A stretch of DNA of 64,000 nt from the NCBI RefSeq assembly GCF_003931855.1, contig NZ_CP034248.1, positions 4,650,001 to 4,714,000 on the forward strand. The letters are read 5' to 3'. The DNA is from Paenibacillus lentus (GTDB taxonomy: Bacteria; Bacillota; Bacilli; Paenibacillales; Paenibacillaceae). Under the pieces are notes generated by a model, which saw only the letters and a list, made by a program, of their open reading frames with translations, was not told the origin of the DNA and searched no databases. Each line of letters begins with the position of its first letter. Position 1 is the stretch's first letter. Position numbers and translations under genes: made by a program. Of the stretch, positions 16,992-25,642 are shown piece after piece.

Positions 16992-17017
16992 AAACGCCCT
17001 GCAGCCGCAGGGCGTTT
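16992..17017. terminator. Bidirectional terminator between yjcZ and ecsB
   Basis: Perfect 11-bp stem AAACGCCCTGC (16992-17002) with GCAGGGCGTTT (17007-17017), 4-nt loop. It lies 38 nt after yjcZ and 20 nt after the convergent ecsB. Confidence 0.9.
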
Positions 17018-17036
17018 GTCGTTATAATCGTCTCCA

Positions 17037-18269
17037 TTATTCATCTTCCTCAAGATTACTCCATTTTCGCGTCCAATTGGAGCGAAGAATCAGCACAAGC
17101 AACATGCCAGCGGCTAATCCGCCTATGCCAAGCATTGGATTGGCATCTGGGCTAATTAAAGAGGCCGCGAGGAGAGGCAGCCATAATATTGCAGCTAAAA
17201 CGAACAACAGCCGAGAAATAAGCCGCAGCACCTCCTTAAGCCTTATGCCCTGCATAATCGGGTAATAGGAGGCTGCCGGAGAATCCCGATGGACATACCG
17301 CAGAGCGGTAAGCTGGGTAGCGATTATGAAAATAAAAAATACATAAATGGCCACCCCTAACCAAGAATTCCCCGTCCAATATATGAGCAGCATGCCCAGC
17401 AATGCTAAACGAGCAATGATGCCCAGCAGTTCGCTCCTGACGAAGGTCTTGATAAGTAAATAGCGGTACGAGGTGCTCTGTTTCCAGGGAATCCGATTAC
17501 CGATCATCGACAGCCAGCGGCGGCGAATGACCTTCTGCCCTTCGGCGGGAATCTCTACGAACCAGCCGAGAATCATCATTGCTCGGGCAGCGCCGGATTT
17601 TTCGTACGATATTAAATTCTCCCAGGCTAAAGCATGTTTCATCGGAAAACGCAAAGCAAGCACATAATTCACGCTTAGCAGAAGCATGAACAGTAGACTT
17701 TTCCACCAAGCCGGCTGCCAGATCCAAGCCGCAAGCATGAGCAGGATGAAGCACCAGCGCAGCAATCGATAGCCTGCCTTGGCCCGAGAGGTCGTAATTC
17801 TAAGCTCCTGCCAGGCACCGTAAGTGCTCAGCACCTTCAGAAGCAGAAGAACAATAAGCATCCCCCAGAACGGAATCACAGGTTCACCGCTTCTAACATA
17901 CATCGGCCATACAGTAAGCGTGACTAGATATAGTCCGAGCAGTTTATATACAACCCCGCTGAAATATACCGGAAATAAATACTCCTTCATCCTCGATTCC
18001 TGCGGAAGCAGAAATATTACATCCGCCGGCTGCACATAGGTTCGAAAGCCGGAATACACAGTTAAAGGCCCTAGCAGCAGAAACATAATCCAGCGAATGG
18101 GCAGACCCGGTGGCAGAGCCTGCAGGAATGAGGTATACCATGCCGAGAATACGATTATCAGAATAAGGAGCACGACCGCGACTCCACTCTGAAATACATA
18201 AGGCAAATAGGGGATAATTTGACCCCAGAATGATGATTTACGCTGGCTACGCAGCGCCCTCAAATCCAT
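17037..18269 (-). CDS. ecsB: ABC transporter permease EcsB
   Basis: A 410-aa membrane protein matching EcsB, the membrane partner of EcsA. It has a charged N-terminus followed by about eight to ten hydrophobic segments; the FRTYVQPADVIFLLP stretch near residue 75 is typical of the family. EcsAB affects protein secretion, competence and sporulation in Bacillus, and homologues export peptides. The gene starts 3 nt after the ecsA stop, so they form one operon. The transported substrate here is unknown. Confidence 0.88.
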   Translation of the reverse strand: MDLRALRSQRKSSFWGQIIPYLPYVFQSGVAVVLLILIIVFSAWYTSFLQALPPGLPIRWIMFLLLGPLTVYSGFRTYVQPADVIFLLPQESRMKEYLFPVYFSGVVYKLLGLYLVTLTVWPMYVRSGEPVIPFWGMLIVLLLLKVLSTYGAWQELRITTSRAKAGYRLLRWCFILLMLAAWIWQPAWWKSLLFMLLLSVNYVLALRFPMKHALAWENLISYEKSGAARAMMILGWFVEIPAEGQKVIRRRWLSMIGNRIPWKQSTSYRYLLIKTFVRSELLGIIARLALLGMLLIYWTGNSWLGVAIYVFFIFIIATQLTALRYVHRDSPAASYYPIMQGIRLKEVLRLISRLLFVLAAILWLPLLAASLISPDANPMLGIGGLAAGMLLVLILRSNWTRKWSNLEEDE

Positions 18270-18272
18270 CGT

Positions 18273-19019
18273 TTACTCCTTGTCCTTGACCAAGGCATAG
18301 AACATATTCTCAAGCGATGCGCCAGGCATCCGAGCCTGTTCAGCAATATCAGTCAATGTACCTTGAGCGATGACTCTGCCTTTGTGAAGTACAATAAATC
18401 GGTCGCAATAATTTTCAATCGTCGATAAAATATGAGAGCTAAGCAGGATCGAGGAACCACTCTCTTTCATCTCGAGCATGAAATCCAGCAAGGAACGAAT
18501 TCCGAGCGGATCAAGGCCGAGAAATGGCTCATCAATAATGTACAGCGGAGGCCGGGCCACAAAAGCGCACATGATCATCACCTTCTGCTTCATGCCCTTG
18601 GAGAGATGCATTGACAGGCTATCCGCCTTCTCCTCCATATGGAATAGCTTGAGCAGCCGTTCCGAGCGCTGGGCATAATCCTCCTGCCCTACATTGTAGG
18701 CTCTAGCGGCGAATTCCAAATGCTCTCTTACGGTCAGCTCTTCATACAATAACGGCGATTCCGGAACAAAAGCCAAAGAAGACTGATAAGTCTCCGGCTC
18801 CTCATCCCGCGTCTTTCCTTGAATCACGACACCTCCTCGATGAGGTGTCATCAGCCCCAATATATGCTTCATCGTCGTGCTCTTGCCCGCGCCGTTCAGC
18901 CCAATTAGGCCGACCATTTCTCCCGGCTGTACATCAAATTGAATATCGTGAAGCACAGGACGACCGAGGCTATAGCCCCCGCTTAGTTCTTCCACTTGCA
19001 ATACGGGCATTTCACTCAC
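18273..19019 (-). CDS. ecsA: ABC transporter ATPase EcsA
   Basis: A 248-aa ATPase with Walker A GLNGAGKST, a signature-type LSKGMKQKVMIM and Walker B LYIIDEPFLGLDP, followed by the switch His in LLSSHIL. It starts at a GTG (19019) with an AGGGGGGAA site 7 nt upstream. It powers the EcsB membrane partner encoded next. Confidence 0.92.
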   Translation of the reverse strand: MSEMPVLQVEELSGGYSLGRPVLHDIQFDVQPGEMVGLIGLNGAGKSTTMKHILGLMTPHRGGVVIQGKTRDEEPETYQSSLAFVPESPLLYEELTVREHLEFAARAYNVGQEDYAQRSERLLKLFHMEEKADSLSMHLSKGMKQKVMIMCAFVARPPLYIIDEPFLGLDPLGIRSLLDFMLEMKESGSSILLSSHILSTIENYCDRFIVLHKGRVIAQGTLTDIAEQARMPGASLENMFYALVKDKE

Positions 19020-19074
19020 AAGCGTTCCCCCCTAACGTAGATTCTTCAACCTAAAACTCCCGGTTGCCGATCCT

Positions 19075-20508
19075 TTACCCCTTATTTTGCTTGTCTTTCA
19101 GCCATCTTGGAGCACCTTTATTCTTACGATCCTGATCGTTTTTTTTGGATGTTCGATTATCCCCCTTAACCGATCCTGGGCCAAGTCGCTTTGTCACACT
19201 TCTAGACCCAGAGGCTGCAGTTGAAATACCCGCTTTATTCTCAGCCCCTTTTCTAGGGAGGCCTTGTCCTGAGGTGACTTGATGTGAGGAGCTTTTGCTT
19301 GCAGTTGCCGATCTTCCTTCAGAAGCCCGGCCGGCTCCTTTTACGGCCTTTCTCCTTCCGCTGGAAACAGAGTCCGGCTTAATCACATTACCGGCATACA
19401 TTTCCCGTAAAGAAATTTGGATTCTAAGCTCCCTTGAGAATTTTCGAATTATAAATTGCTCTTTAGCTGAAATAATGGATACAGCCAGCCCTTTACGCCC
19501 CATTCTTGCCGTTCGGCCTACACGGTGCACGTAATGCTCAGTGTCCGGCGGAGGGTCTAGATTAACCACAAGATCAAGATCTTCGATATCCAGGCCGCGG
19601 GCGGCAATATCGCTCGCGACCAACACGCGGATTTTCCCTTCGCGGAAGCGGCGTAGTGTCGCGGCCCTAACCGTTTTATCAGCATCGCCATACAGTGCTC
19701 CCGCATGAAGCCCCAAATAATTCATCTTCGCCTCAACCTCGGAAATATGATCGGTATGGTTAATGAACACAATCGTTCTGGCTGGATCATAATGCCGGAT
19801 AACTCTTCGAAGCATATCGATTTTGTCGCGTTCTTCCGTTATAAAATAAATATGCTCCAAGCTTTTTGCCGTGCGCTGTTCCGGCTCGATCCCGATCTCT
19901 ACTGGATCCTTCATCTCTTTAGCGGCTAAACTTCTGATTTCCTCGTTGATCGTTGCCGACAGGAACATCAACTGACGTTCCCGAAGCGTTCCCCGCAAAA
20001 TATGCTCCACATCGGCCGTTCCTCCGAGCTGGAACATTTGATCTACTTCATCGACTACAACGGTGCGTACCGTGTGCAGCTTGATCTTACGCAGGGCCTG
20101 AATTTCGCGAATTCTCCCCGGCGTACCGACAACAAGCTGCGGGTGCTGCCTCAGCCGCTCCAGCTGCCGTTTGATCGCCGCTCCACCGATTAGGGCTTGG
20201 ACACCCACGCCCAGCGGCTCACCGTATTTTTCCGCTTCGCGATAGATTTGCATCGCCAGCTCTTGAGTCGGAGCTAAAATAACACCCTGCAGCGCTTTTT
20301 CCTCGGGATTCATTTGTTGCAATACCGGCAGCAAATAAGCCAGTGTCTTTCCCGTTCCTGTCTGAGATTGGGCCAATACATCACGTCCGCTTAATGCTGC
20401 GGGAATGCTCTCCGCCTGGACCGGCGAAGGCTCTGAAATCCCAAAATCCGCCAACCTGGACAAGAGCGGCTCCTCAATACCTAACCCGGCAAAACTTATC
20501 GTATTCAT
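19075..20508 (-). CDS. DEAD-box RNA helicase, YfmL-like, with basic tail
   Basis: A 477-aa ATP-dependent RNA helicase. Motifs in order: Q motif (GISEPSPVQAESIP), I (SQTGTGKT), Ia (PTQELAMQ), Ib (TPGRI), II as DEVD, III (SAT), IV (IVFINH), V (ASDIAARGLD) and VI (HRVGRTARMG). The second D of DEAD is thus conserved but the A is V, as in the YfmL branch involved in ribosome assembly in B. subtilis. The last ~100 residues are Lys/Arg/Ser/Gly-rich and probably disordered, an extension that short YfmL proteins lack. Confidence 0.92.
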   Translation of the reverse strand: MNTISFAGLGIEEPLLSRLADFGISEPSPVQAESIPAALSGRDVLAQSQTGTGKTLAYLLPVLQQMNPEEKALQGVILAPTQELAMQIYREAEKYGEPLGVGVQALIGGAAIKRQLERLRQHPQLVVGTPGRIREIQALRKIKLHTVRTVVVDEVDQMFQLGGTADVEHILRGTLRERQLMFLSATINEEIRSLAAKEMKDPVEIGIEPEQRTAKSLEHIYFITEERDKIDMLRRVIRHYDPARTIVFINHTDHISEVEAKMNYLGLHAGALYGDADKTVRAATLRRFREGKIRVLVASDIAARGLDIEDLDLVVNLDPPPDTEHYVHRVGRTARMGRKGLAVSIISAKEQFIIRKFSRELRIQISLREMYAGNVIKPDSVSSGRRKAVKGAGRASEGRSATASKSSSHQVTSGQGLPRKGAENKAGISTAASGSRSVTKRLGPGSVKGDNRTSKKNDQDRKNKGAPRWLKDKQNKG

Positions 20509-20543
20509 ATATCTTCATCCTCACCGTAAAAGTCATATCTTTC

Positions 20544-20573
20544 ATTATATGCGATAACAGTAAATCCCACCAA
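20544..20573 (-). promoter_or_regulatory. Possible promoter of the DEAD-box gene
   Basis: On the minus strand a perfect TATAAT (20544-20549) with a weak -35 TTGGTG (20568-20573) at 18-nt spacing. Confidence 0.4.
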
Positions 20574-20614
20574 ATTCGCCATGTTTTTTAACCTCTCCGT
20601 GGGGTTTACTCCAA

Positions 20615-20643
20615 AAAACCGGCTGACTCCTTCAGCCGGTTTT
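20615..20643 (-). terminator. Terminator of the SDR gene
   Basis: 12-bp perfect stem 20615-20626 with 20632-20643, 5-nt loop, T run on the minus strand (rc of the A run ending at 20613). Confidence 0.9.
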
Positions 20644-20646
20644 ATT

Positions 20647-21423
20647 CTACTTCTTATTTAACATCCGGTAGCTCAACCTATCAGCGAGACGGGGAAACAG
20701 TTGATAGAACTTTGCACCTGCACCGGCAACCCAAGGCAAATTTACTTCCACAGGACTTTTCTCCACAGCAGACACAATAGCCCTTGCAACCCGTTCAGGC
20801 TTCATCATAAACCATTTCACATTATTAACATAATGTCCGCTTGGATCAGCCAAGTTAAAAAACGGTGTATCGATTGGGCCCGGATTAATCGTCGTCACTT
20901 TGATCCCGTACTCCCGAACCTCTTGGCGAAGCGCACTGCTGAAGCCCAGGACCGCATGCTTGCTTGCTGTATAAGCCGTAGACTTTGAAGTCCCCAGCTT
21001 GCCCGCAATCGAAGCCACATTAACGATACGCCCAGCATGGACTTGTTTCATGTAAGGTAGCACGGCCTTAGTGCATCTTACGATACCCATATAATTCACA
21101 TTCATCATAGCAGAAAATTCATCCAGTGACATTTCATCGCAATATGTAAACTTTCCGTATCCAGCATTATTCAACAAACAATCTACTCGGCCATACTGCG
21201 AGTAAATTTCCTTAAATCCATCTTCGACAGATTGATCATTCCCAACATCCATAGATAGTAGCCTGTATGAGCCCTTTAGCCCGGCTCCAACCTTCTCCAG
21301 CTTATCCATCGACCGGGCGGCAAGAATAACGTTTGCGCCACGTTCCGACAGCATTTGAGCTGCAATGGCTCCAATCCCGCTAGAAGCCCCAGTCACAACA
21401 ATAACCTGATTCGTTAACGACAT
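20647..21423 (-). CDS. Short-chain dehydrogenase/reductase
   Basis: A ~258-aa NAD(P)-dependent oxidoreductase of the classical SDR family: cofactor motif TGASSGIG near the N-terminus, LLNNAGYG, and the catalytic Ser and YTASK (Tyr/Lys) in SKSTAYTASKHA. The start at 21423 has GAGAGGA upstream; two earlier in-frame starts have poorer spacing. The substrate cannot be predicted. Monocistronic, with its own terminator. Confidence 0.9.
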   Translation of the reverse strand: MSLTNQVIVVTGASSGIGAIAAQMLSERGANVILAARSMDKLEKVGAGLKGSYRLLSMDVGNDQSVEDGFKEIYSQYGRVDCLLNNAGYGKFTYCDEMSLDEFSAMMNVNYMGIVRCTKAVLPYMKQVHAGRIVNVASIAGKLGTSKSTAYTASKHAVLGFSSALRQEVREYGIKVTTINPGPIDTPFFNLADPSGHYVNNVKWFMMKPERVARAIVSAVEKSPVEVNLPWVAGAGAKFYQLFPRLADRLSYRMLNKK

Positions 21424-21462
21424 GATTTCCTCTCTCATCCCTTCCAAAGGGTAGTCCTTACA

Positions 21463-21510
21463 CGTAAATAAAAGAACTAGCCCTTCAAATATATCTTCTA
21501 GAGCTAGTTC
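21463..21510 (-). terminator. Terminator of the cheX-like gene
   Basis: 8-bp stem GAACTAGC (21474-21481) with GCTAGTTC (21503-21510), followed on the minus strand by TTTTATTT. Confidence 0.75.
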
Positions 21511-21529
21511 CTAGTCCCATCATTCTATT

Positions 21530-21991
21530 TTAAGAGATCATGACTTGAATATCCAGTTCTCCGATACCATCCATCATGAGAGGAATGCAGAGTGCTTTGC
21601 GAGGGAATGTGTCATTCATGGCTGTGTCGGTTTTGATAACTTGAGGAGGCGTAATATCGACGGCGTAGCCCTGGTTTGATAAAATTGCGCTGGCATTTCC
21701 GCTTATCATATTTCCTAGCTCCGAAATAGCGCTCTGACCCATCTCGTCCATTTCGGTAAGAACGAATCCCCCCATCATGGCCGATACCATACGCAGTGCC
21801 ACCGTCTCTTGCAGACCAAACACAACTATGCCGCTATAATGGCCTGTCATGCCGATTTGTATCCATATATGATCATGTTCCGGCTTAATGTCTTTGACAC
21901 CAAGACTCCCGGTAGAAGGTGAAATTTGAATAACCTGCTCAATGACCGAACGTGCTGATTCAAGAAAAGGATTTATCACTTCCGCTTTCAC
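21530..21991 (-). CDS. cheX: CheX-like chemotaxis phosphatase
   Basis: A CheC/CheX/FliY-family protein that would remove phosphate from CheY-P. The ELGNMISGN segment matches the phosphatase Glu/Asn motif, and GYAVDITPPQVI near the C-terminus is typical of CheX. The frame is open to 22111, but the first ~40 residues are unlike the family. The GTG at 21989-21991 with AAAGGGG 11 nt upstream gives a 153-aa protein of normal CheX length starting VKAEVINPFL, and I prefer it. No other chemotaxis gene is nearby. Confidence 0.78.
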   Translation of the reverse strand: MKAEVINPFLESARSVIEQVIQISPSTGSLGVKDIKPEHDHIWIQIGMTGHYSGIVVFGLQETVALRMVSAMMGGFVLTEMDEMGQSAISELGNMISGNASAILSNQGYAVDITPPQVIKTDTAMNDTFPRKALCIPLMMDGIGELDIQVMIS

Positions 21992-22173
21992 TGTTATATG
22001 CGCCCCTTTACACTTGGAAGTAATTAATACAATACAAAAGTCCCGTTTCTCCACTTTTAAAATATTATACTTTATTCCTAGGGATAAGTCATTAAAAATC
22101 GAACAATACAATATTCTGCATTATGCTTTTCTCTCCTTTAAAGCGTGACTTTCCCTAGGGGCGATGCCTTGCA

Positions 22174-22203
22174 TTGCGTTATGAAGGGCTCATCCCCTAT
22201 AAT
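22174..22203 (+). promoter_or_regulatory. Likely promoter of the LysR gene
   Basis: TTGCGT (22174-22179) and perfect TATAAT (22198-22203), 18-nt spacer, 75 nt before the ATG. Confidence 0.5.
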
Positions 22204-22277
22204 TAATGAAATGAACATGTTCGCCGTCGTAGCAGCAAAATAAGCTGGACAACAACAGCTGCGAAAGGAGAGTTCGG

Positions 22278-23180
22278 ATGAACATAAGCCAACTGGAAAC
22301 ACTACTAATGATTTCTAAGACCAAGAGTTTTCGTAAGGCAGGAGAACTCCTCAACCTGACTCAGCCCGCAGTTTCCGCCCAAATCAAAAGCCTGGAGGAT
22401 GAGTTCAACACGGTCCTAGTTGATCGTAATCAGCCGGTAACATTAACAGATCGCGGGCAGGTTTTTCTCGAACGTGCCGAGGCTATTCTTGACATTGTCG
22501 AGGATTTGAAGCAAAAGCTTTCCGATATGGAACATATTCCACAAGGTCATATCGTACTTGGTACAACTACTTCAATTGCCATACAAATTCTGCCGCGCAT
22601 TTTATCCTATTTTCAAGACCAATTTCCACTGATCAAGACGACGATTCAGTCTATGCCCTCCTCGCAAATTTATCAAAATGTGGAGCAGGGACTCGTTGAT
22701 ATCGGTATCGGCTATTTGATCGAGAACAACCCCCAGGTTCATGCATCGGTGCTGTACTACGATACATTTGAGCTTGTCGTGTCTCCGCTTCATCCGCTTG
22801 CAGGGGCTCAGTCGCCTACATTGGACTCTTTGCGGGAGGTACCGATGATCATGCTGTCCCCCGATACGGTGGGAAGACGGTTTGTTGATGAAGTATTCCG
22901 CAAGCACTGCATAGAGCCAGAAATCGTAGTAGAGCTTTCCAGCAGCGAGGAAGTCAAGCGAATGGTCGAAATCAATCTAGGAGCCGCAATTATATCCAAG
23001 CAATCGGTCATGCGCGAGCTTCGTCAGGGAACATTAAAGATCGTACCGATTCCCGAGCTTGAAACGACCCATCCCGTTGGCGTCATATACAAATCTGGCC
23101 GTTACATCAATTCGGCCATGCAGCAATTTCTGAACGATTTAAAAGGAATGCCGGAAACTCATTTTATTAGTTCCGAATAA
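22278..23180 (+). CDS. LysR-family transcriptional regulator
   Basis: A 300-aa regulator with the N-terminal winged helix-turn-helix (about residues 1-65, with SFRKAGELLNLTQPAVSAQIKSLE) and a periplasmic-binding-fold effector domain (about 90-290). AAAGGAG precedes the ATG by 7 nt. The next gene, hisJ, lies 28 nt downstream on the same strand, so they are probably cotranscribed, which is unusual since LysR genes mostly sit divergent to targets. The effector is unknown. Confidence 0.92.
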   Translation: MNISQLETLLMISKTKSFRKAGELLNLTQPAVSAQIKSLEDEFNTVLVDRNQPVTLTDRGQVFLERAEAILDIVEDLKQKLSDMEHIPQGHIVLGTTTSIAIQILPRILSYFQDQFPLIKTTIQSMPSSQIYQNVEQGLVDIGIGYLIENNPQVHASVLYYDTFELVVSPLHPLAGAQSPTLDSLREVPMIMLSPDTVGRRFVDEVFRKHCIEPEIVVELSSSEEVKRMVEINLGAAIISKQSVMRELRQGTLKIVPIPELETTHPVGVIYKSGRYINSAMQQFLNDLKGMPETHFISSE

Positions 23181-23208
23181 TTTATTCTGATTAAAAAGGA
23201 GTATCATC

Positions 23209-24018
23209 ATGAAATTCGATCTGCACACTCACCACTTCCGCTGCGGCCATGCTGATGGCAACATCCGGGATTATATCGAAGCCGGAATTAAAGAAGGGTT
23301 ATCCGTCATCGGCATTAGCGATCACACCCCGTATTTCGGCAGTCCGGAGGAGCAGCCTTTCCCGCGTATTGCGATGGCCAAGCAAGAGCTTAAACATTAC
23401 GTAGAGGAAGTTCTGCAGCTCAAGCGGGAATACGAAGGTAAGATCGATGTGCTGTTAGGTATCGAGTCCGACTTTTTCCCGGAACATGCGGAAATTTATC
23501 GCCAAACGCTAGCACAATATCCATTTGACTATGTCATCGGATCAGTGCACAGTGTCGGAAATGTCAGCATTTTTAATAAAAACCGTTGGAAAAAGTTAAA
23601 CAAAGAGCAGCATGTCGCAGACAAAGAAGCCTACTATGCTTTAATTCGTGAATCCGCACGCAGTGGAATGTTTCAAATTCTGGGACATATCGATGCAATG
23701 AAAGGAAATTACCCTGCATTTTCGGACATCCCCGCCGCTGAAGCGATCGATGAGACACTTCAAGTCATTGCGGAGGAAGGTGTTGCTATAGAGATCAATA
23801 CCTCAGGGAAGACAAAGCTGTCCGGGGGCTGGTACCCTTCGGACTCCATTCTGGAGAGAGCGCTGCATTTTGGGGTCGAGGTCACTTTCGGATCGGATGC
23901 CCACGTTCCTTCCCGCGTGGCGGACGAGTGGGAAGAGGTCGCCGCACGGCTCAAGGAAATCGGCTTCACGGAATGGGTGTATTTCAAAAACAAAACAAAA
24001 CAGACAGTTCCGCTGTAA
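23209..24018 (+). CDS. hisJ: Histidinol-phosphatase, PHP family
   Basis: A 269-aa enzyme of the PHP superfamily catalysing the dephosphorylation step of histidine synthesis. Metal-binding motifs are visible: DLHTHHFRCGHA at the N-terminus, SDHTPYF, GIESDFFPEH, GSVHS, LGHIDAM and GSDAHVP near the end. AAAAAGGAG lies 8 nt before the ATG. It is away from any other his gene, as is common for this phosphatase type. It follows the LysR gene closely. Confidence 0.9.
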   Translation: MKFDLHTHHFRCGHADGNIRDYIEAGIKEGLSVIGISDHTPYFGSPEEQPFPRIAMAKQELKHYVEEVLQLKREYEGKIDVLLGIESDFFPEHAEIYRQTLAQYPFDYVIGSVHSVGNVSIFNKNRWKKLNKEQHVADKEAYYALIRESARSGMFQILGHIDAMKGNYPAFSDIPAAEAIDETLQVIAEEGVAIEINTSGKTKLSGGWYPSDSILERALHFGVEVTFGSDAHVPSRVADEWEEVAARLKEIGFTEWVYFKNKTKQTVPL

Positions 24019-24078
24019 AAATACAAAAAAGAGAACCCATGCGATACGGCGCTGGGTTCCAAAGACAAATATATTCAA

Positions 24079-24108
24079 AAGGGGGTCATGTATTAAGTGT
24101 ACCCCCTT
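24079..24108 (-). terminator. Terminator between hisJ and the GNAT gene
   Basis: Perfect stem AAGGGGGT (24079-24086) with ACCCCCTT (24101-24108). T run on the minus strand, so it mainly serves the GNAT operon, and it may also end hisJ. Confidence 0.7.
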
Positions 24109-24169
24109 ACTGTTAGAGAACGATCACAGTAATATTTCATTTATGTAACAAACGAAAGATATTTATAAA

Positions 24170-24745
24170 CTATTTTGCAATTTCTTCCCGATTCACCGCA
24201 TATAGTTTTTGGGCAGTTTCTACATTTCCCCTCTCCCTCGATCTTATTGGTATCGCTTTGACATATTTCATGCCACATTTCTGCAGAACGCGTTCAGATG
24301 CAGGATTATCCCCGGCACAGCGCGCCTCAATTCTGTCAAGCTCCAAAGTTTCGAATCCAAAGGTAATTAAAGACCGGGCTGCTTCCGTCGCATATCCCTG
24401 TCGCCAGCAAGCTGGCGACAACAAATAACCTAGCATCGCTTTACCCTTGAGCTGATCCCAGTATTGCAGTGAGCATACCCCAATCATTTTATTAGATTTC
24501 TTCAGTTCGATGGCAAAATGCAAATTCTCAAGCGATTCATAACATGCCCTAAAGTATCGAAATAACCGGGCTGGGAACAGCATGGTCTGCGGCTCGAAGG
24601 AAGTATTTCTCCTAACCAACGGATTCGTCATGTACTGATACAAGTCCTTGCAGTCCTCCTCTGTAATCTTGCGTAATCTAAGACGCGGACTCTCCAATAC
24701 TGGAAATCTCTTACTGATCCCCTCTTTAACACGAATCGCCATCAC
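24170..24745 (-). CDS. GNAT acetyltransferase, RimJ/RimL type
   Basis: A 191-aa N-acetyltransferase. The SPRLRLRKITEED start, MIGVCSLQYW strand, and the acetyl-CoA loop LLSPACWRQGYATEA are typical, followed by ARCAGDNPASERVLQKCGMKYV. The acceptor could be a ribosomal protein or a small molecule. The GTG at 24745 and the ATG at 24742 are both possible starts after AGGGGG. It lies 14 nt after the DUF1361 gene in the same operon. Confidence 0.88.
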   Translation of the reverse strand: MMAIRVKEGISKRFPVLESPRLRLRKITEEDCKDLYQYMTNPLVRRNTSFEPQTMLFPARLFRYFRACYESLENLHFAIELKKSNKMIGVCSLQYWDQLKGKAMLGYLLSPACWRQGYATEAARSLITFGFETLELDRIEARCAGDNPASERVLQKCGMKYVKAIPIRSRERGNVETAQKLYAVNREEIAK

Positions 24746-24759
24746 TGTTCGCCCCCTAT

Positions 24760-25494
24760 TTATCTACGCTGAGCTCTACTTCCTGATCTGTCAAAATAAT
24801 AAGCAAACGCGTAACAAAATAATGTAATCAAAAATATCCATTTGCAGAAACCGATCGCATGACGCAAATGTTCAAAATCCATCAGATATAAGATCGTTTC
24901 GCCAAAAATACGCAGTGGATCCCGAAGTACATCCCAGCTATTCCAGCGGATAAACCGTCCCAAATAAACACCAAAGCTGCTGAGCAGCAGAACGCAAACA
25001 GCAAATATCCAACCAATAACCGAACCCAGGTATTTACGCACGAGCGCATGAACCGAAGCCAAAGAAGCCGTGGCGATTGCCAGTCCTAGCAGAGCGGCAA
25101 AAAACATCGTAAAAAGATGATCCCAGAACAGATTGTCCTCCCAGAAGCGCACACCTGTGCCAGAAGCAATCGGGTAACGGTGAAACGGATGAAGCATATC
25201 CGTAATTAAATAAGTGGCATTGGGGTGAAAAAACAGCCACAGCAAACCAACGCCGAGAAAGAGAACTAGCTTCAATGTTTTTCCTTTAAGCAGGCTGGTC
25301 ATGTCCAATACAATGGCCAAACCTAGAGGTATCCATGCTAAGAAGGTATTCCATAGCATAAATAAATACGATGGTCTTCCCTCGTCTGGCAGCTTTGTAT
25401 GTAGAACAAATCTCATTCCGATCAATGTGGCAATAAAAAGGATCATGTACAAAATCCATTTCCTCGGGTAACCGAGCTCTCTCCAACCTTGCAC
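24760..25494 (-). CDS. DUF1361 family membrane protein
   Basis: A membrane protein of about 244 aa with six to seven hydrophobic segments; sequence such as WNTFLAWIPLGLAI and WLFFHPNATYLITDMLH is typical of DUF1361. The frame opens at a TTG at 25518, but the strong GGAGGAGGC lies inside that extension and places the GTG at 25492-25494 at good spacing. The family has no known function. It is followed by the GNAT gene. Confidence 0.8.
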   Translation of the reverse strand: MQGWRELGYPRKWILYMILFIATLIGMRFVLHTKLPDEGRPSYLFMLWNTFLAWIPLGLAIVLDMTSLLKGKTLKLVLFLGVGLLWLFFHPNATYLITDMLHPFHRYPIASGTGVRFWEDNLFWDHLFTMFFAALLGLAIATASLASVHALVRKYLGSVIGWIFAVCVLLLSSFGVYLGRFIRWNSWDVLRDPLRIFGETILYLMDFEHLRHAIGFCKWIFLITLFCYAFAYYFDRSGSRAQRR

Positions 25495-25642
25495 TTGTAA
25501 TGCCTCCTCCATATCCAACGCTTTCCATAAGCTATAAAAGCCCTCAGGTTTTAGACGTTCTATGAAGGCGAAAAGTTACATTTGTTTACAAACATACGTT
25601 TGGTAAAATATGGTCATAGTCCGTTATTAGTTTGCTTCGTCT

